NCBI GenBank assembly: GCA_903928445.1
Contig: CAIYRB010000131.1
Span: forward strand, 1-40,181
Source: an uncultured Pseudomonadota bacterium
Lineage (GTDB): Bacteria; Bdellovibrionota_B; Oligoflexia; Oligoflexales; CAIYRB01
Direction: 5' to 3'
Length of the DNA stretch: 40,181 bases
Numbering within the stretch: position 1 is the stretch's first letter; each line of letters begins with the position of its first letter. Below, one piece after another: positions 15,733 to 23,736 of the stretch. Below the pieces are notes generated by a model, which worked only from the letters and a program-made list of their open reading frames with translations, was not told where the DNA came from and ran no database searches. A program made the translations under genes and the position numbers.

Positions 15733-16329
15733 TCAATGCATCGCCGCACGCAGCGGGGTGGACTGCATGGCTTCGACCTCAAATCGCAACAGGTGCTGCC
15801 AACGCAAAGCCACCTCGACAGCGGGAAAGAGGCGCTCGGCAAGCCGCAAAAAGACCCGGTAATGGCCGGCCTCGGAGCGATAAAGCATGTGATAAAAGGC
15901 CGCCAGCTCGTGCTCCGCGCTGCTGGGCAGGGCTTCGGCTAAAAGATAAAAGCGCTCGCTGCTGCGCGCCTCGATCAAGGCCGAAATGAGAAGTCGATCG
16001 AGGAGTCGCTCATTTGGCGAGTTGCGTACAGCAGTTAGCAGGACGTTGACATAGAGATCCTTAGAGTCGCCACCGAGGACCAACCCACGCTTTTGCACCA
16101 GACGATGCACCTGGGCAAAATGATCCAACTCTTCGCGCGCCAAAGTCACCATCGTCTCGACCACCGACGGATGCTCGCTGTTGCGGGCAAGAAAGGATAA
16201 GGCGGAGGCCGCGGCCTTGCGCTCGCAGCAGGCGTGATCGAGCAAAAAAGTGCCAAAATCAGCCAACACCAAGTCCACCCACGCGGCGGGCGTGGCCGCA
16301 AGTAAGGGCAGTTGTTCAATCTCAGCCAT
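15733..16329 (-). CDS. miaE: tRNA-(ms2io6A)-hydroxylase MiaE
   Basis: Diiron monooxygenase that hydroxylates the isopentenyl side chain of ms2i6A at tRNA position 37, an O2-dependent step. The 198-residue four-helix bundle shows the iron-binding set: Glu36 (CCERKAA), Glu67 and His70 (REELDHF), Glu120 (LIEARSSERF) and Glu153 with His156 (RSEAGHY). AAGGA is 5 nt before the ATG at 16329. The same frame stays open upstream to 16893, but that part lies antisense to the carboxypeptidase gene and is not credible. Runs into hflX after 134 nt. Confidence 0.92.
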   Translation of the reverse strand: MAEIEQLPLLAATPAAWVDLVLADFGTFLLDHACCERKAAASALSFLARNSEHPSVVETMVTLAREELDHFAQVHRLVQKRGLVLGGDSKDLYVNVLLTAVRNSPNERLLDRLLISALIEARSSERFYLLAEALPSSAEHELAAFYHMLYRSEAGHYRVFLRLAERLFPAVEVALRWQHLLRFEVEAMQSTPLRAAMH

Positions 16330-16404
16330 GGCCTTCCTTCGAGCATTTGACAGTTGCAGCAGGGTTATATACGACAGCACCAGGCATTTTGGTAGGGTGC
16401 AAGC

Positions 16405-17337
16405 GTGAATCGTCGCAGCAGACAAATTTTCTTCGTGTGTACGGGCGCTTATTTCCTTGCGCAGGCCTCTGGGGCGAGCGCCATGGCGGCTGGAACCGCG
16501 CACCCACCCTACGCGCAGATCGCCGACGGGCTGGTCGCTTTGGCGCAGGCGGAGCCGGGCTGGGCCACGGCCATGGACTATGGCCTCACACCCGAGGGCA
16601 GGCCGCTGCGCGCACTGCGCATCGAGGATCCGCGCCGTCCAGCGTCGCATAAGCGTCCCGCCGTCCTCATCACTGGCACGACGCACGGCGACGAATACCT
16701 GCATATCGAAGACCGCCTGGCGGCGTGGTTTCTCGACCATCGCGAGGGGCGCGGCGGGACCGCGGAGTTTTTCGCCGCTGGTGGCGTGCTGCTCATCGTG
16801 CCGATCGTTAATCCCGATGCCTTCGCCGCCAACCAGCGCGACAACAGCCACAAGGTTGATCTCAATCGCGACTTCGCCCAGCCGCAGCAGCATGTCGCCG
16901 GCTTTGAAGAGCCCGAAAGCCGCCTTCTTGCCCGCTGGCTCGCCGCCGAGTTGAGCAGTCAGGATCTAGACCTGCGCATGACCCTCGACTATCACTGCTG
17001 CGCCGGCGCACTGCTGTTGCCACGCAGCTACAACCAGGCCGCGGTCACTCCGACCGAGGCGGCGCTGTTCGCCAAGATCTCGCGCCTGGTACCGCAAGAA
17101 ATCGACTCGACCTACCGCTACGGCAGCAGCGACAAGATCCTCGGCTACGACGCCGTCGGCACGTCCAAGGACTACTACCGTGAGACCTATGGCTCGCTAT
17201 CTTTTACCTTCGAAGGACGCCAGAACAGCGAGGCCAGCCGCTTTGCTCAGCATGCGCAGTGGTGGGACCAAGTGCTACCGCTACTGGTGGTCGAACCTAG
17301 TGTCCTAGCACAAAGCCAGGCGTCGGCAGACAACTGA
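16405..17337 (+). CDS. Secreted M14-family zinc carboxypeptidase
   Basis: A 310-residue metallopeptidase or amidase, exported by an N-terminal signal peptide (about 1-28). The M14 residues are visible: zinc ligands His94 and Glu97 (GTTHGDE), His197 (LDYHCCAG), the catalytic Glu270 (FTFEGR) and the substrate-side NR pair in VDLNRDF (154-155). Such short single-domain M14 enzymes act on C-terminal residues of peptides or on cell-wall peptides; the substrate cannot be read from sequence. The GTG start has only a weak TAGGG upstream but gives a proper signal peptide. Divergent from miaE with 75 nt between. Confidence 0.88.
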   Translation: MNRRSRQIFFVCTGAYFLAQASGASAMAAGTAHPPYAQIADGLVALAQAEPGWATAMDYGLTPEGRPLRALRIEDPRRPASHKRPAVLITGTTHGDEYLHIEDRLAAWFLDHREGRGGTAEFFAAGGVLLIVPIVNPDAFAANQRDNSHKVDLNRDFAQPQQHVAGFEEPESRLLARWLAAELSSQDLDLRMTLDYHCCAGALLLPRSYNQAAVTPTEAALFAKISRLVPQEIDSTYRYGSSDKILGYDAVGTSKDYYRETYGSLSFTFEGRQNSEASRFAQHAQWWDQVLPLLVVEPSVLAQSQASADN

Positions 17338-17362
17338 CGATCGTTTCGAGCAAGGCCCAGAC

Positions 17363-17602
17363 CTAGCGCTTGGGGCGAAGGCTCGGACTCTTCGTGCCGG
17401 CAACTCCCACCGGCCCTCCCGACATCAGTCGGTCTCCTGCCGCCTTGAGCGACCGGCTGGTGACGATCAAACCATAGATCTCGGCGACCAAATCCTGCAG
17501 ACCGTCCGGCGATAGAATGTAGCCGAACTTGGAGGCCTGGGCATGGGCTTGGATCATTTCCTCAAGGGCTGTTTTCGTCGCGGCTTCAAATGCGCCAGCC
17601 AT
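17363..17602 (-). CDS. Small protein of unknown function
   Basis: A 79-residue protein with helix-forming content (FEAATKTALEEMIQAHAQ, LQDLVAEIYGLIV) and a Gly/Pro/Lys tail. GGAG lies 5 nt before the ATG at 17602, which decides the start; an upstream frame to 17725 has no site. No signal peptide. Converges with the carboxypeptidase gene. I do not recognise it. Confidence 0.55.
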   Translation of the reverse strand: MAGAFEAATKTALEEMIQAHAQASKFGYILSPDGLQDLVAEIYGLIVTSRSLKAAGDRLMSGGPVGVAGTKSPSLRPKR

Positions 17603-17853
17603 GGGTACTCCGGGTAGGGGTGATGTTCCTATTGTCGCATAGTTTACAAAGCGCGCGGAAAAGGCGGAAACGGTCGCGTATGTCAGCCGCTTTAAGCCTC
17701 TGCCACGCCTCTCGGCGGATTCCATCGACGAACGCAGAGTATTGTCATGACTGCTAGTTTTTAAGCCGATGCAGTTTTCCCTAAAGCTCCAGCGAGATCA
17801 GCCGAAGAAGCCAAAGGTTTCTTGGCCCGGCGCCAAGCTTGGAGGTTTAACCC

Positions 17854-17937
17854 ATGGTCCACTGGAAGTTATGGAGCGTTGATCTGGCGATTGCCATCAG
17901 CTGCTACTTTTGGGTCCATTCGCACCTACTCGGATAA
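17854..17937 (+). CDS. Possible 27-residue hydrophobic small protein
   Basis: An ATG at 17854 follows GGAGG (17841-17845) at 8 nt and opens a 27-codon frame to a TAA. The product has a hydrophobic, aromatic centre (VDLAIAISCYFWV), like a single-pass membrane microprotein. A 6-bp hairpin (CTTGGC/GCCAAG, 17821-17837) sits just upstream of the ribosome site. It lies just past the 3' end of the kinase gene on the other strand. Chance occurrence is possible. Confidence 0.25.
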   Translation: MVHWKLWSVDLAIAISCYFWVHSHLLG

Positions 17938-17950
17938 GCCAGCACGGGCC

Positions 17951-20083
17951 TTAGGTATTGGCCGCTGGGTTTACCGAGAGGGTCCGTTCAAACGCCGCAC
18001 GAATATCCAAGCTACTAGCAGGCAAGGCAGCCGCAGCGGCTTCTTCAGCTTGGTCCATGCTGGTACCTGAAGGCAGCGTAAAAATAAATTCAGTGCCCTT
18101 ATCTCGGTCGGAGATGCAGCGGATGGTACCGCCGTGGGCGGTTACGAATTTATAGCAGATCGCTAGGCCGAGGCCGGTGCCGTCTCTTTTGCCATTGGTG
18201 AAAAATGCTTCGAAGATTTTCGCGAGGTCTTCGGCCGCAATGAATGAGTTAGAATTCCCCACAACCACTTCGACCATCGCTCGGTTGTCGTCGGTGACAT
18301 TTCTGGTGTGAATCCAGATCTGACCGCGCCCCTTCATGGCCTGGCGAGCGTTATCGAGGATATTGGCCAAGACTCGTTGGATACGCCGTGCATCGACGTC
18401 GACGACGTGGCTGTGGCGCAGGTCATAGGTCAAGGCGACGGTGGTCCCCGCGTGATAGCGAAAGGTCTGACCCAAGGCCGCCTCAAGCAGCACCACGATA
18501 GAAACGGGAGCACGATGCAGATTGGCCTGTTCGTTCGCCACTTCGAGCAGATCGGCAATCATCCCGTTGACGTCATCAAACGCGCGTCCGACGTGCTCCT
18601 TGATCTTTAGAGCCAGACTGCGCGCCGCAGCCGGGTCATCGCCAACCGCAGCCATGCGATCGATGCCAATCTTGAGCATCGAAAAGGGCTTGCGGATATC
18701 GTGCGCAAGCGACTGGGTCATCGATGCGATAGCCGATGATCGCACGCCTTTTGCGGCGGCTTCAGCGGCCTGCTCCTGAGTCTCTCGGCGCAGCACTTCA
18801 GCACGCAGCAAAGCCGCTTGAACCTCACTATGCTCATGGTCCCTTAAGCGGATCCTATCGGCGAGAGCAAAAGAAAAGAATATGATCTCGATGGCCGAGC
18901 CAAACTTGACGGCGTTCGCCAAGCCCCACTCCTCCCACAGGCGAATGGGCAGCACTCCGCCCATGACCAGCGATACCAAGACAATGGCGCCCAGCAGGAC
19001 CGAATAACCGGCAAGGTAAAAGCGAGCCGGAGTGAACCCAGTGCGTAATGATGCGTAGCCGGCGCAGGCAATCAACGGCGAAACCAAGAAATTGACGACC
19101 AGCGTCAGGCCGAGAGCCATCTTATACGGCAGCAAAGGGGTAGCCAGCGTCGTCATCCCAAAGACACCCATGAGTGTCAGAGCTAGGTAGTTAAGGCGCG
19201 GAACGCGGCGCGGCAGCTCGAGAAATTCTCGACTGTAGACGACTAGGGTGAGCGCCGATAGGCTAGCCAAGAAGGCATTCGCCCATGTCCGCCAGTGTAG
19301 GGCGTTGGTGTCAAAAGCAATGAGCAAGAGACCATCGACGGACAGTTGGGCGATGCCAAACGCCGAGAGGAAGAGCGCATAGAACAGGTAAATGCGGTCG
19401 CGCAGGAAGAAGGCCAGTAGGCCGTTATACAGCAGCATCACGCCAAGAAGGCCGTAGTACAGACCCATTTTGAGGGTGTCACTGAAGATCTCTTCGATCA
19501 ACAGGCCCGGAGTCAGGACCTCAATAGGTACTACAATCATCGTCTCTGCAGAGGCGACACGAAGCATGACCTCGGCGTTAGGCTGCTGCGCCGCGGCTGT
19601 CAACGGTACATAAAAGAACCGATGGTTAACCTCCCTCGCCACATCGCTGCCCAAGGTGTGCGTTAGCCGAAGAGGCAATCCTGCTAAGGGAGCTTCGAAC
19701 ACCTGAACCGACTCGAGCAGTGGATTGTCGATTTTCAGCGTCAAAGGCGATTTAGCCTGGCTCGTGACCTTGATTCGCAACCACACCGCCGAGCTGGTGT
19801 AGCCGAACACTGGCACTCCGAAGACAGATCGAAACTGCGACAAGGCGACCGGACTTAGGACCTGCTCCAGACTGAGCAGGGCGCTCTTATCCTCGAACGC
19901 ACTGACATCAATCTGCGCCCTTGGCAGCGTTGTTTGGCGCGCCCTTGCATGTAACAGCAAGTAGCCCACGACGACGACGCCTAGGGCGATCAGCCGGAAC
20001 AGGACCAAGCGCTGCGGCGACTTTTGTATCGGTAGTTCGGACGTTTCCAGGCTACATTTCCCCCTTTGCTTAGGTGTCGGCAT
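17951..20083 (-). CDS. 7TMR-DISM sensor histidine kinase
   Basis: A 710-residue membrane kinase. An N-terminal membrane helix (about 25-45) precedes a periplasmic 7TMR-DISMED2-like domain (about 55-200), seven membrane helices (about 205-410), a short coiled coil, the dimerisation/phosphoacceptor helix with His461 in SLAHDIRKPF, and the ATPase domain with N-box ILDNARQAM, G-box DGTGLGL (about 634-640) and GTEFIFTLP. A C-terminal tail of 40 residues is Ala-rich. There is no receiver domain and no response regulator nearby, so it is an orphan kinase. Its sensor half is of the same class as the cyclase at the left end, so both may read related outside ligands (inference). No clear ribosome site at the ATG. 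Confidence 0.9.
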   Translation of the reverse strand: MPTPKQRGKCSLETSELPIQKSPQRLVLFRLIALGVVVVGYLLLHARARQTTLPRAQIDVSAFEDKSALLSLEQVLSPVALSQFRSVFGVPVFGYTSSAVWLRIKVTSQAKSPLTLKIDNPLLESVQVFEAPLAGLPLRLTHTLGSDVAREVNHRFFYVPLTAAAQQPNAEVMLRVASAETMIVVPIEVLTPGLLIEEIFSDTLKMGLYYGLLGVMLLYNGLLAFFLRDRIYLFYALFLSAFGIAQLSVDGLLLIAFDTNALHWRTWANAFLASLSALTLVVYSREFLELPRRVPRLNYLALTLMGVFGMTTLATPLLPYKMALGLTLVVNFLVSPLIACAGYASLRTGFTPARFYLAGYSVLLGAIVLVSLVMGGVLPIRLWEEWGLANAVKFGSAIEIIFFSFALADRIRLRDHEHSEVQAALLRAEVLRRETQEQAAEAAAKGVRSSAIASMTQSLAHDIRKPFSMLKIGIDRMAAVGDDPAAARSLALKIKEHVGRAFDDVNGMIADLLEVANEQANLHRAPVSIVVLLEAALGQTFRYHAGTTVALTYDLRHSHVVDVDARRIQRVLANILDNARQAMKGRGQIWIHTRNVTDDNRAMVEVVVGNSNSFIAAEDLAKIFEAFFTNGKRDGTGLGLAICYKFVTAHGGTIRCISDRDKGTEFIFTLPSGTSMDQAEEAAAAALPASSLDIRAAFERTLSVNPAANT

Positions 20084-20211
20084 TTAATGGGAAAATGTGA
20101 GGCTGGCCGGCTAGGAAAGGTGACTGCGGAGCTGGTTGTTAAGACAGATGGGCCTGGTTAAATACCCTGGAATTTTAGAGGCTAGATCCGTGTCCATACA
20201 TGGTCGAACCT

Positions 20212-20230
20212 AAAAGGAAAAGTGCCTTTT
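20212..20230 (-). terminator. Weak T-rich hairpin after the ATPase gene
   Basis: AAAAGG and CCTTTT form a 6-bp stem with a 7-nt loop, about 17 nt past the stop of the minus-strand ATPase gene, with T-rich sequence on the far side. Weak, AT-rich stem. Confidence 0.3.
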
Positions 20231-20246
20231 TTCTCCTAAACTCCAT

Positions 20247-21425
20247 TCAGATCGCTTCTTGATGAGACAGCAATGCACCGTCCCACAACAAGCGAAGAAA
20301 CTGCTTCCAAGGCAAAATTTCAACTTCACCAACCCTACGGCCTTGGTCCTCCAAGGATACTACCATGTAGCGCTTGAGTTTTTGTTCTGCCGCAAGCGCC
20401 AAAAGGCCCTTCAAGTCTCGTCCGCCCACTTCCTGCTTAGCTTTCACTTCGATCGCTACTTCGTCGCCCAAGATGAAGTCCACTTCAAAACCTGAAGTCG
20501 TACGCCAGTATGCCAGCGGCGTGCCAGGGCACCGATAATCGATATAGGTCTTTAGCTCGTGAAAGACGTACTGTTCGAATGCCTCGCCAAAATCGGGGGA
20601 TCTCTCCTTAATCGGCGTGGCCTCGCGTAAAGCGCGGGCAATACCGGTGTCAAAGAAATAGAACTTTGCCGTTTCGAAGGCCTTGCGTTTAACCGACTTG
20701 GTCCAGGCTGGTAGATAAGACCCGACCAAGGTGTCGACGAGGATCTCAAAATAGTCGTTGACCGTCTTGCGCGGCACTTTGGCGTCACTGGCGATCGTCG
20801 TTTGATTGATGATCTGGCCATTACACGTGGCTGCGACCTGCAAAAACCTTGAAAACGCCGAAATATTGCGGATTTTCGCCTCCGATGCGATCTCAAGATC
20901 CAAGTAAGTTCCCGCATATGAGCGCAAGTCGGCCCGAGGATCATCAGAAAAGTAGATCGACGGAATCAGTCCCCGGTTTAATGCGCGAATGAGGCTAAAG
21001 TGTTGCTCGCCTAATTCGCCATACGTCAGCGGATGCAGATAAATCTCGCGCGCGCGCCCGCCCAAAAGATTTACGCCGCCATGACGAAGCTTGCGTGCAT
21101 TTGAACCTGTCATAAGAAAGCGCAGCCCATACTGTTCGATAAGGAGATGCGCCTCGTCGAGTAGCACCGGAAGCTTTTGCACCTCGTCAATGATGACGAG
21201 GCCGTTGCGGATGTGAGCGGCCTCCAAACGCTGGCGCATCAGAGATGGATTGGCGCTTAAAGCCAAGTAGAGGGAGCTATCGAGCAAATTGAAGGTAGTA
21301 TTCGGTCTCAGGTCAAAAGTATTTGTTATTAAAGATGATTTTCCTGTCTGGCGGGGTCCAAACAGAAAAATGGATTTCTTTTGGGTGGCGTTTGCTAGGT
21401 CCAATGCCCGCGGGATGTAGTTCAA
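20247..21425 (-). CDS. AAA ATPase with DUF4143 domain
   Basis: A P-loop ATPase of the widespread AAA_14/DUF4143 family, whose role is not settled. In the longest-frame numbering (start 21476) Walker A is GPRQTGKS (40-47), Walker B LVIIDEVQK (93-101), sensor MTGSNARKLR and an Arg pair near 141-143. The C-terminal DUF4143 part has a winged-helix stretch (KVPRKTVNDYFEIL) and a nuclease-like core (EVDFILG then AIEVKAK, a D-ExK pattern). I choose the TTG at 21425 because AGGA lies 6 nt upstream, homologues begin near the YIPRAL motif, and a TATAAT at 21487-21492 would place the transcript start at about 21480, too close to the longer GTG start at 21476. First gene of an accessory stretch. Confidence 0.85.
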   Translation of the reverse strand: MNYIPRALDLANATQKKSIFLFGPRQTGKSSLITNTFDLRPNTTFNLLDSSLYLALSANPSLMRQRLEAAHIRNGLVIIDEVQKLPVLLDEAHLLIEQYGLRFLMTGSNARKLRHGGVNLLGGRAREIYLHPLTYGELGEQHFSLIRALNRGLIPSIYFSDDPRADLRSYAGTYLDLEIASEAKIRNISAFSRFLQVAATCNGQIINQTTIASDAKVPRKTVNDYFEILVDTLVGSYLPAWTKSVKRKAFETAKFYFFDTGIARALREATPIKERSPDFGEAFEQYVFHELKTYIDYRCPGTPLAYWRTTSGFEVDFILGDEVAIEVKAKQEVGGRDLKGLLALAAEQKLKRYMVVSLEDQGRRVGEVEILPWKQFLRLLWDGALLSHQEAI

Positions 21426-21486
21426 GTTACTTCCTAATAACAGATGGTTAGCTGCATATGGTGAAATTTGGATCACATACAGACAA

Positions 21487-21517
21487 ATTATATAATATTT
21501 GGCAGTTCAAAGTCCAA
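21487..21517 (-). promoter_or_regulatory. Promoter of the DUF4143 ATPase gene
   Basis: Perfect -10 TATAAT (21487-21492) with TTGGAC (21512-21517) as -35. The 19-nt spacing is longer than ideal. It supports the downstream TTG start. Confidence 0.45.
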
Positions 21518-21650
21518 ATATGACATCTCTAGTAGCGATTTTGGCGCCAAGGGGCGCGCGCCGGGGCAGTGGGGACGCCTGCCAATTTTTCCGGAAGATT
21601 TGAGCAGTGGTGGCGCATTGCAGCAGGTTTACTGGACGCCTATCGCTCGG

Positions 21651-22865
21651 CTAGCCGCTAACCGCCTCTTCGACCCCTGCCGGGTATAGTCTGGGAAAAT
21701 AGTACCCGACCGCGCGAATGGGCACGTGAAACAGCAGGACTCCTTTGGGCGACTCGGACCGAAGGAGGCCTGCATGCAAGAGTTTTGCGACTAAAGCATT
21801 GCCGTAGCGTTCTGATTTGCCAGCAAGTCGAGATGCATCACCTCGACTGATCTCGCCGCGAAGGTAAGCGGCGCCAATGACGGCTCCTGCTTCCGGCGGC
21901 AGCTCGCCGTCAATGGCGGCTCGCTTAACGTAAGCATTGATGCGCCTTTCGATCACATCGACCTCTAAGAGCGATGCCATGAACTCAATTTGGTCAAGCA
22001 TGGTCCTAAGGTAATATTCGCAAAATAGGGCCAGGCCCTTTGCTGAAAGATTGCCGCGACCGTCCAGATCGCCGCGTCGGTCGGAGTCGGCAGAGATCAA
22101 CGCGGCGAGATAAGCGTCACGGTCGCGAGCAAGGCCGCGGGACACAGCCCAAAGGCCGTGCCCGTCGACGCCTATCCCAATCAAAAATGCCTTAGAAAAT
22201 AATCGGATGACTCGACCGTTGCCATCGAGAAAAGGGTGAATCCACGCCAAACGATGATGCGCTGCGGCAGCCGCGATCAGACGCTCGGCCGGACGGAGCC
22301 TCTCCGGGGCGTAGCGCTCGGCGAAGCGTGCGAGGAAAGCTGGGAGAGCAGAAGCTGCTGGAGCTACATGCGAGCCAATCTTGACCTGGTCGACACGGAT
22401 CTCTCCCGGAATGAGGACGCGTGTTTCACCGTGTTCGCCTTTAATTATTCGCATGTCTTCTGCCAGACGTGCATAGAATTCTCGATGCAGCCAGCACAAG
22501 AAATCCTGAGAGCAGATCTTTAGGTTGGGCTCGGCTGCGAGGCGTTGTTCCATCTCCCGTTGAACTTCGATATGAGCGGCACTCTCGATCTGCAATGTTC
22601 GCTTCGCAGGCTCGACAGAGAAGTCCTTGTTCAATGCTCGTTCTATATCGATGGGGTGAGTGTGGTGCCCTTCGATCAGATTTGAATAGTAACTGTTCAT
22701 CGTGCGCAGGAGCTCGGCGATACATCCACGGCTGCGTGGGTGCACGGTGCCGAAGAGTGCCGCAGACCGCTTCAGCACTTGGAGGCTAAGCTCTTCGAGC
22801 AAGCCATCAGGGTCCGTTGGTAATAGCGGCTCCATTGCCGTTGGGCTGTGGTAGAGAGCTGGCAT
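21651..22865 (-). CDS. Fic-family AMP-transferase (self-inhibited)
   Basis: A 404-residue Fic protein, expected to transfer AMP from ATP to Ser, Thr or Tyr of a target protein. The full active-site loop HPFLDGNGR is at 210-218, with His210 as catalytic base, and the flap region (GETRVLIPGEIRV) precedes it. An inhibitory helix with the S-x-x-x-E-G motif (S61 to G66, SNLIEG) lies N-terminal in the same chain, so this is a class II, auto-inhibited enzyme needing no separate antitoxin. A C-terminal winged-helix-like part (about 310-385, with GEISRGDASRLAGKSERYGNAL split over two helices) may bind DNA. No strong ribosome site; M11 is an alternative start. The target is unknown. Confidence 0.9.
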   Translation of the reverse strand: MPALYHSPTAMEPLLPTDPDGLLEELSLQVLKRSAALFGTVHPRSRGCIAELLRTMNSYYSNLIEGHHTHPIDIERALNKDFSVEPAKRTLQIESAAHIEVQREMEQRLAAEPNLKICSQDFLCWLHREFYARLAEDMRIIKGEHGETRVLIPGEIRVDQVKIGSHVAPAASALPAFLARFAERYAPERLRPAERLIAAAAAHHRLAWIHPFLDGNGRVIRLFSKAFLIGIGVDGHGLWAVSRGLARDRDAYLAALISADSDRRGDLDGRGNLSAKGLALFCEYYLRTMLDQIEFMASLLEVDVIERRINAYVKRAAIDGELPPEAGAVIGAAYLRGEISRGDASRLAGKSERYGNALVAKLLHAGLLRSESPKGVLLFHVPIRAVGYYFPRLYPAGVEEAVSG

Positions 22866-22893
22866 TGAAAAAGGACCATTCGTGCAGGGGTTT

Positions 22894-23008
22894 CTGCGGA
22901 TCCTGTTGCGGATCTTGGTGCTTCATTTATTCTAGGCAAAACAGCCTATTGGGTCAATGGATCAGGGGGAATCTGGAGTCAAATTGCGGATCTTGTTGCG
23001 GATCTTGG
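22894..23008. repeat. Pair of 25-bp direct repeats built of GCGGATC units
   Basis: 22894-22918 and 22984-23008 differ at two of 25 positions and start 90 bp apart. Each contains two GCGGATC units about 13 bp apart, so four near-identical units in all. They lie just upstream of the first Fic gene (ATG at 22865) and could be operator sites, or relics of an insertion. Confidence 0.7.
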
Positions 23009-23145
23009 GAAGGGACTTAAGAAAGAAGCGGTGGAACGGGAGGTGGACCCACTTCGCTTGCGCATCCGTAGGGGCGCGAGAGCTCGGTGTCGGAATGCCT
23101 GACCGTGCCAACTCGGGTGCGCCGCTCTGATAAAACACTCTTCTT

Positions 23146-23736
23146 TTACTGAACTTGATTTAACTTGATGATCCTACTTATTAGCCCAGCTCCGGGGAAA
23201 TCAATCATGACTATTCCGGTGAATTTTAGTTTTTCCTTAGCGAGTTCTGCTGTCACCAGATTGTTTGTGCCTTCGAAAGCAATCGAGCAGATGCCAATAC
23301 GACACCCAACGCGCGGAAAGTCAGGATAAGAGTGCCACCCAGGAGTCGTACGTCCAGTCAGTAGCCTTGGCGCGTGAGTCTGTGGACTGGACTTGCCGCT
23401 TGCGACAAAGTACGGGAAGGAGCCACCCGAGCCGCTAAGAAAGTTCACAACAATTTGTTTTTTACTACTAATATTTGCCTTATTTAGCTGATTTTTTACA
23501 GAAGTCCATTTGTCATACAAACCCCAATTACTCGTCAAATTATAGTCGTCTTGGATGTCCAAATTTTTCCATGCCAAACCGTAGATCTGTGCCGCATCAA
23601 AGTTTTGCAGCACGACGATCTTACCGCGTACCTCACCGAGTATAGGGATTTGTGGTTCAGCAGAGGGACTCCAATCTTGGACTACCCTTCGCTCGAGTTC
23701 ATTCGGTAACCAGGCTATAGCGCGTTCCCTTGCCAC
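23146..23736 (-). pseudogene. 5'-truncated phosphatidylinositol-specific phospholipase C
   Basis: The 196-residue frame matches the C-terminal half of bacterial PI-PLC proteins: LGEVRGKIVVLQNF, a run with QDDYNL and DKWTSVKNQL, NFLSGSGGSFPY, and the closing GIVMIDFPGAGLISRII, whose Asp fits the position of the conserved catalytic Asp near the C-terminus. The N-terminal half with the catalytic histidines is missing. The frame closes at a TGA just upstream, and family-like sequence begins almost exactly at the stop codon of the neighbouring Fic gene (23699). So the 5' half was lost or replaced when the Fic gene arrived, or by deletion. The segment looks more AT-rich than its surroundings. An inactive relic is most likely. 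Confidence 0.7.

Noticed and set aside
16330-16893. Long 5' extension of the miaE frame
   Set aside because: It lies antisense to the carboxypeptidase start region. The family start with AAGGA is at 16329, and the extension has no MiaE character.
17822-18070. 82-codon plus-strand frame over the kinase 3' end
   Set aside because: Overlaps the kinase coding region and gives an Arg/Ser-rich product without a ribosome site. The separate 27-codon frame at 17854 is in a different frame.
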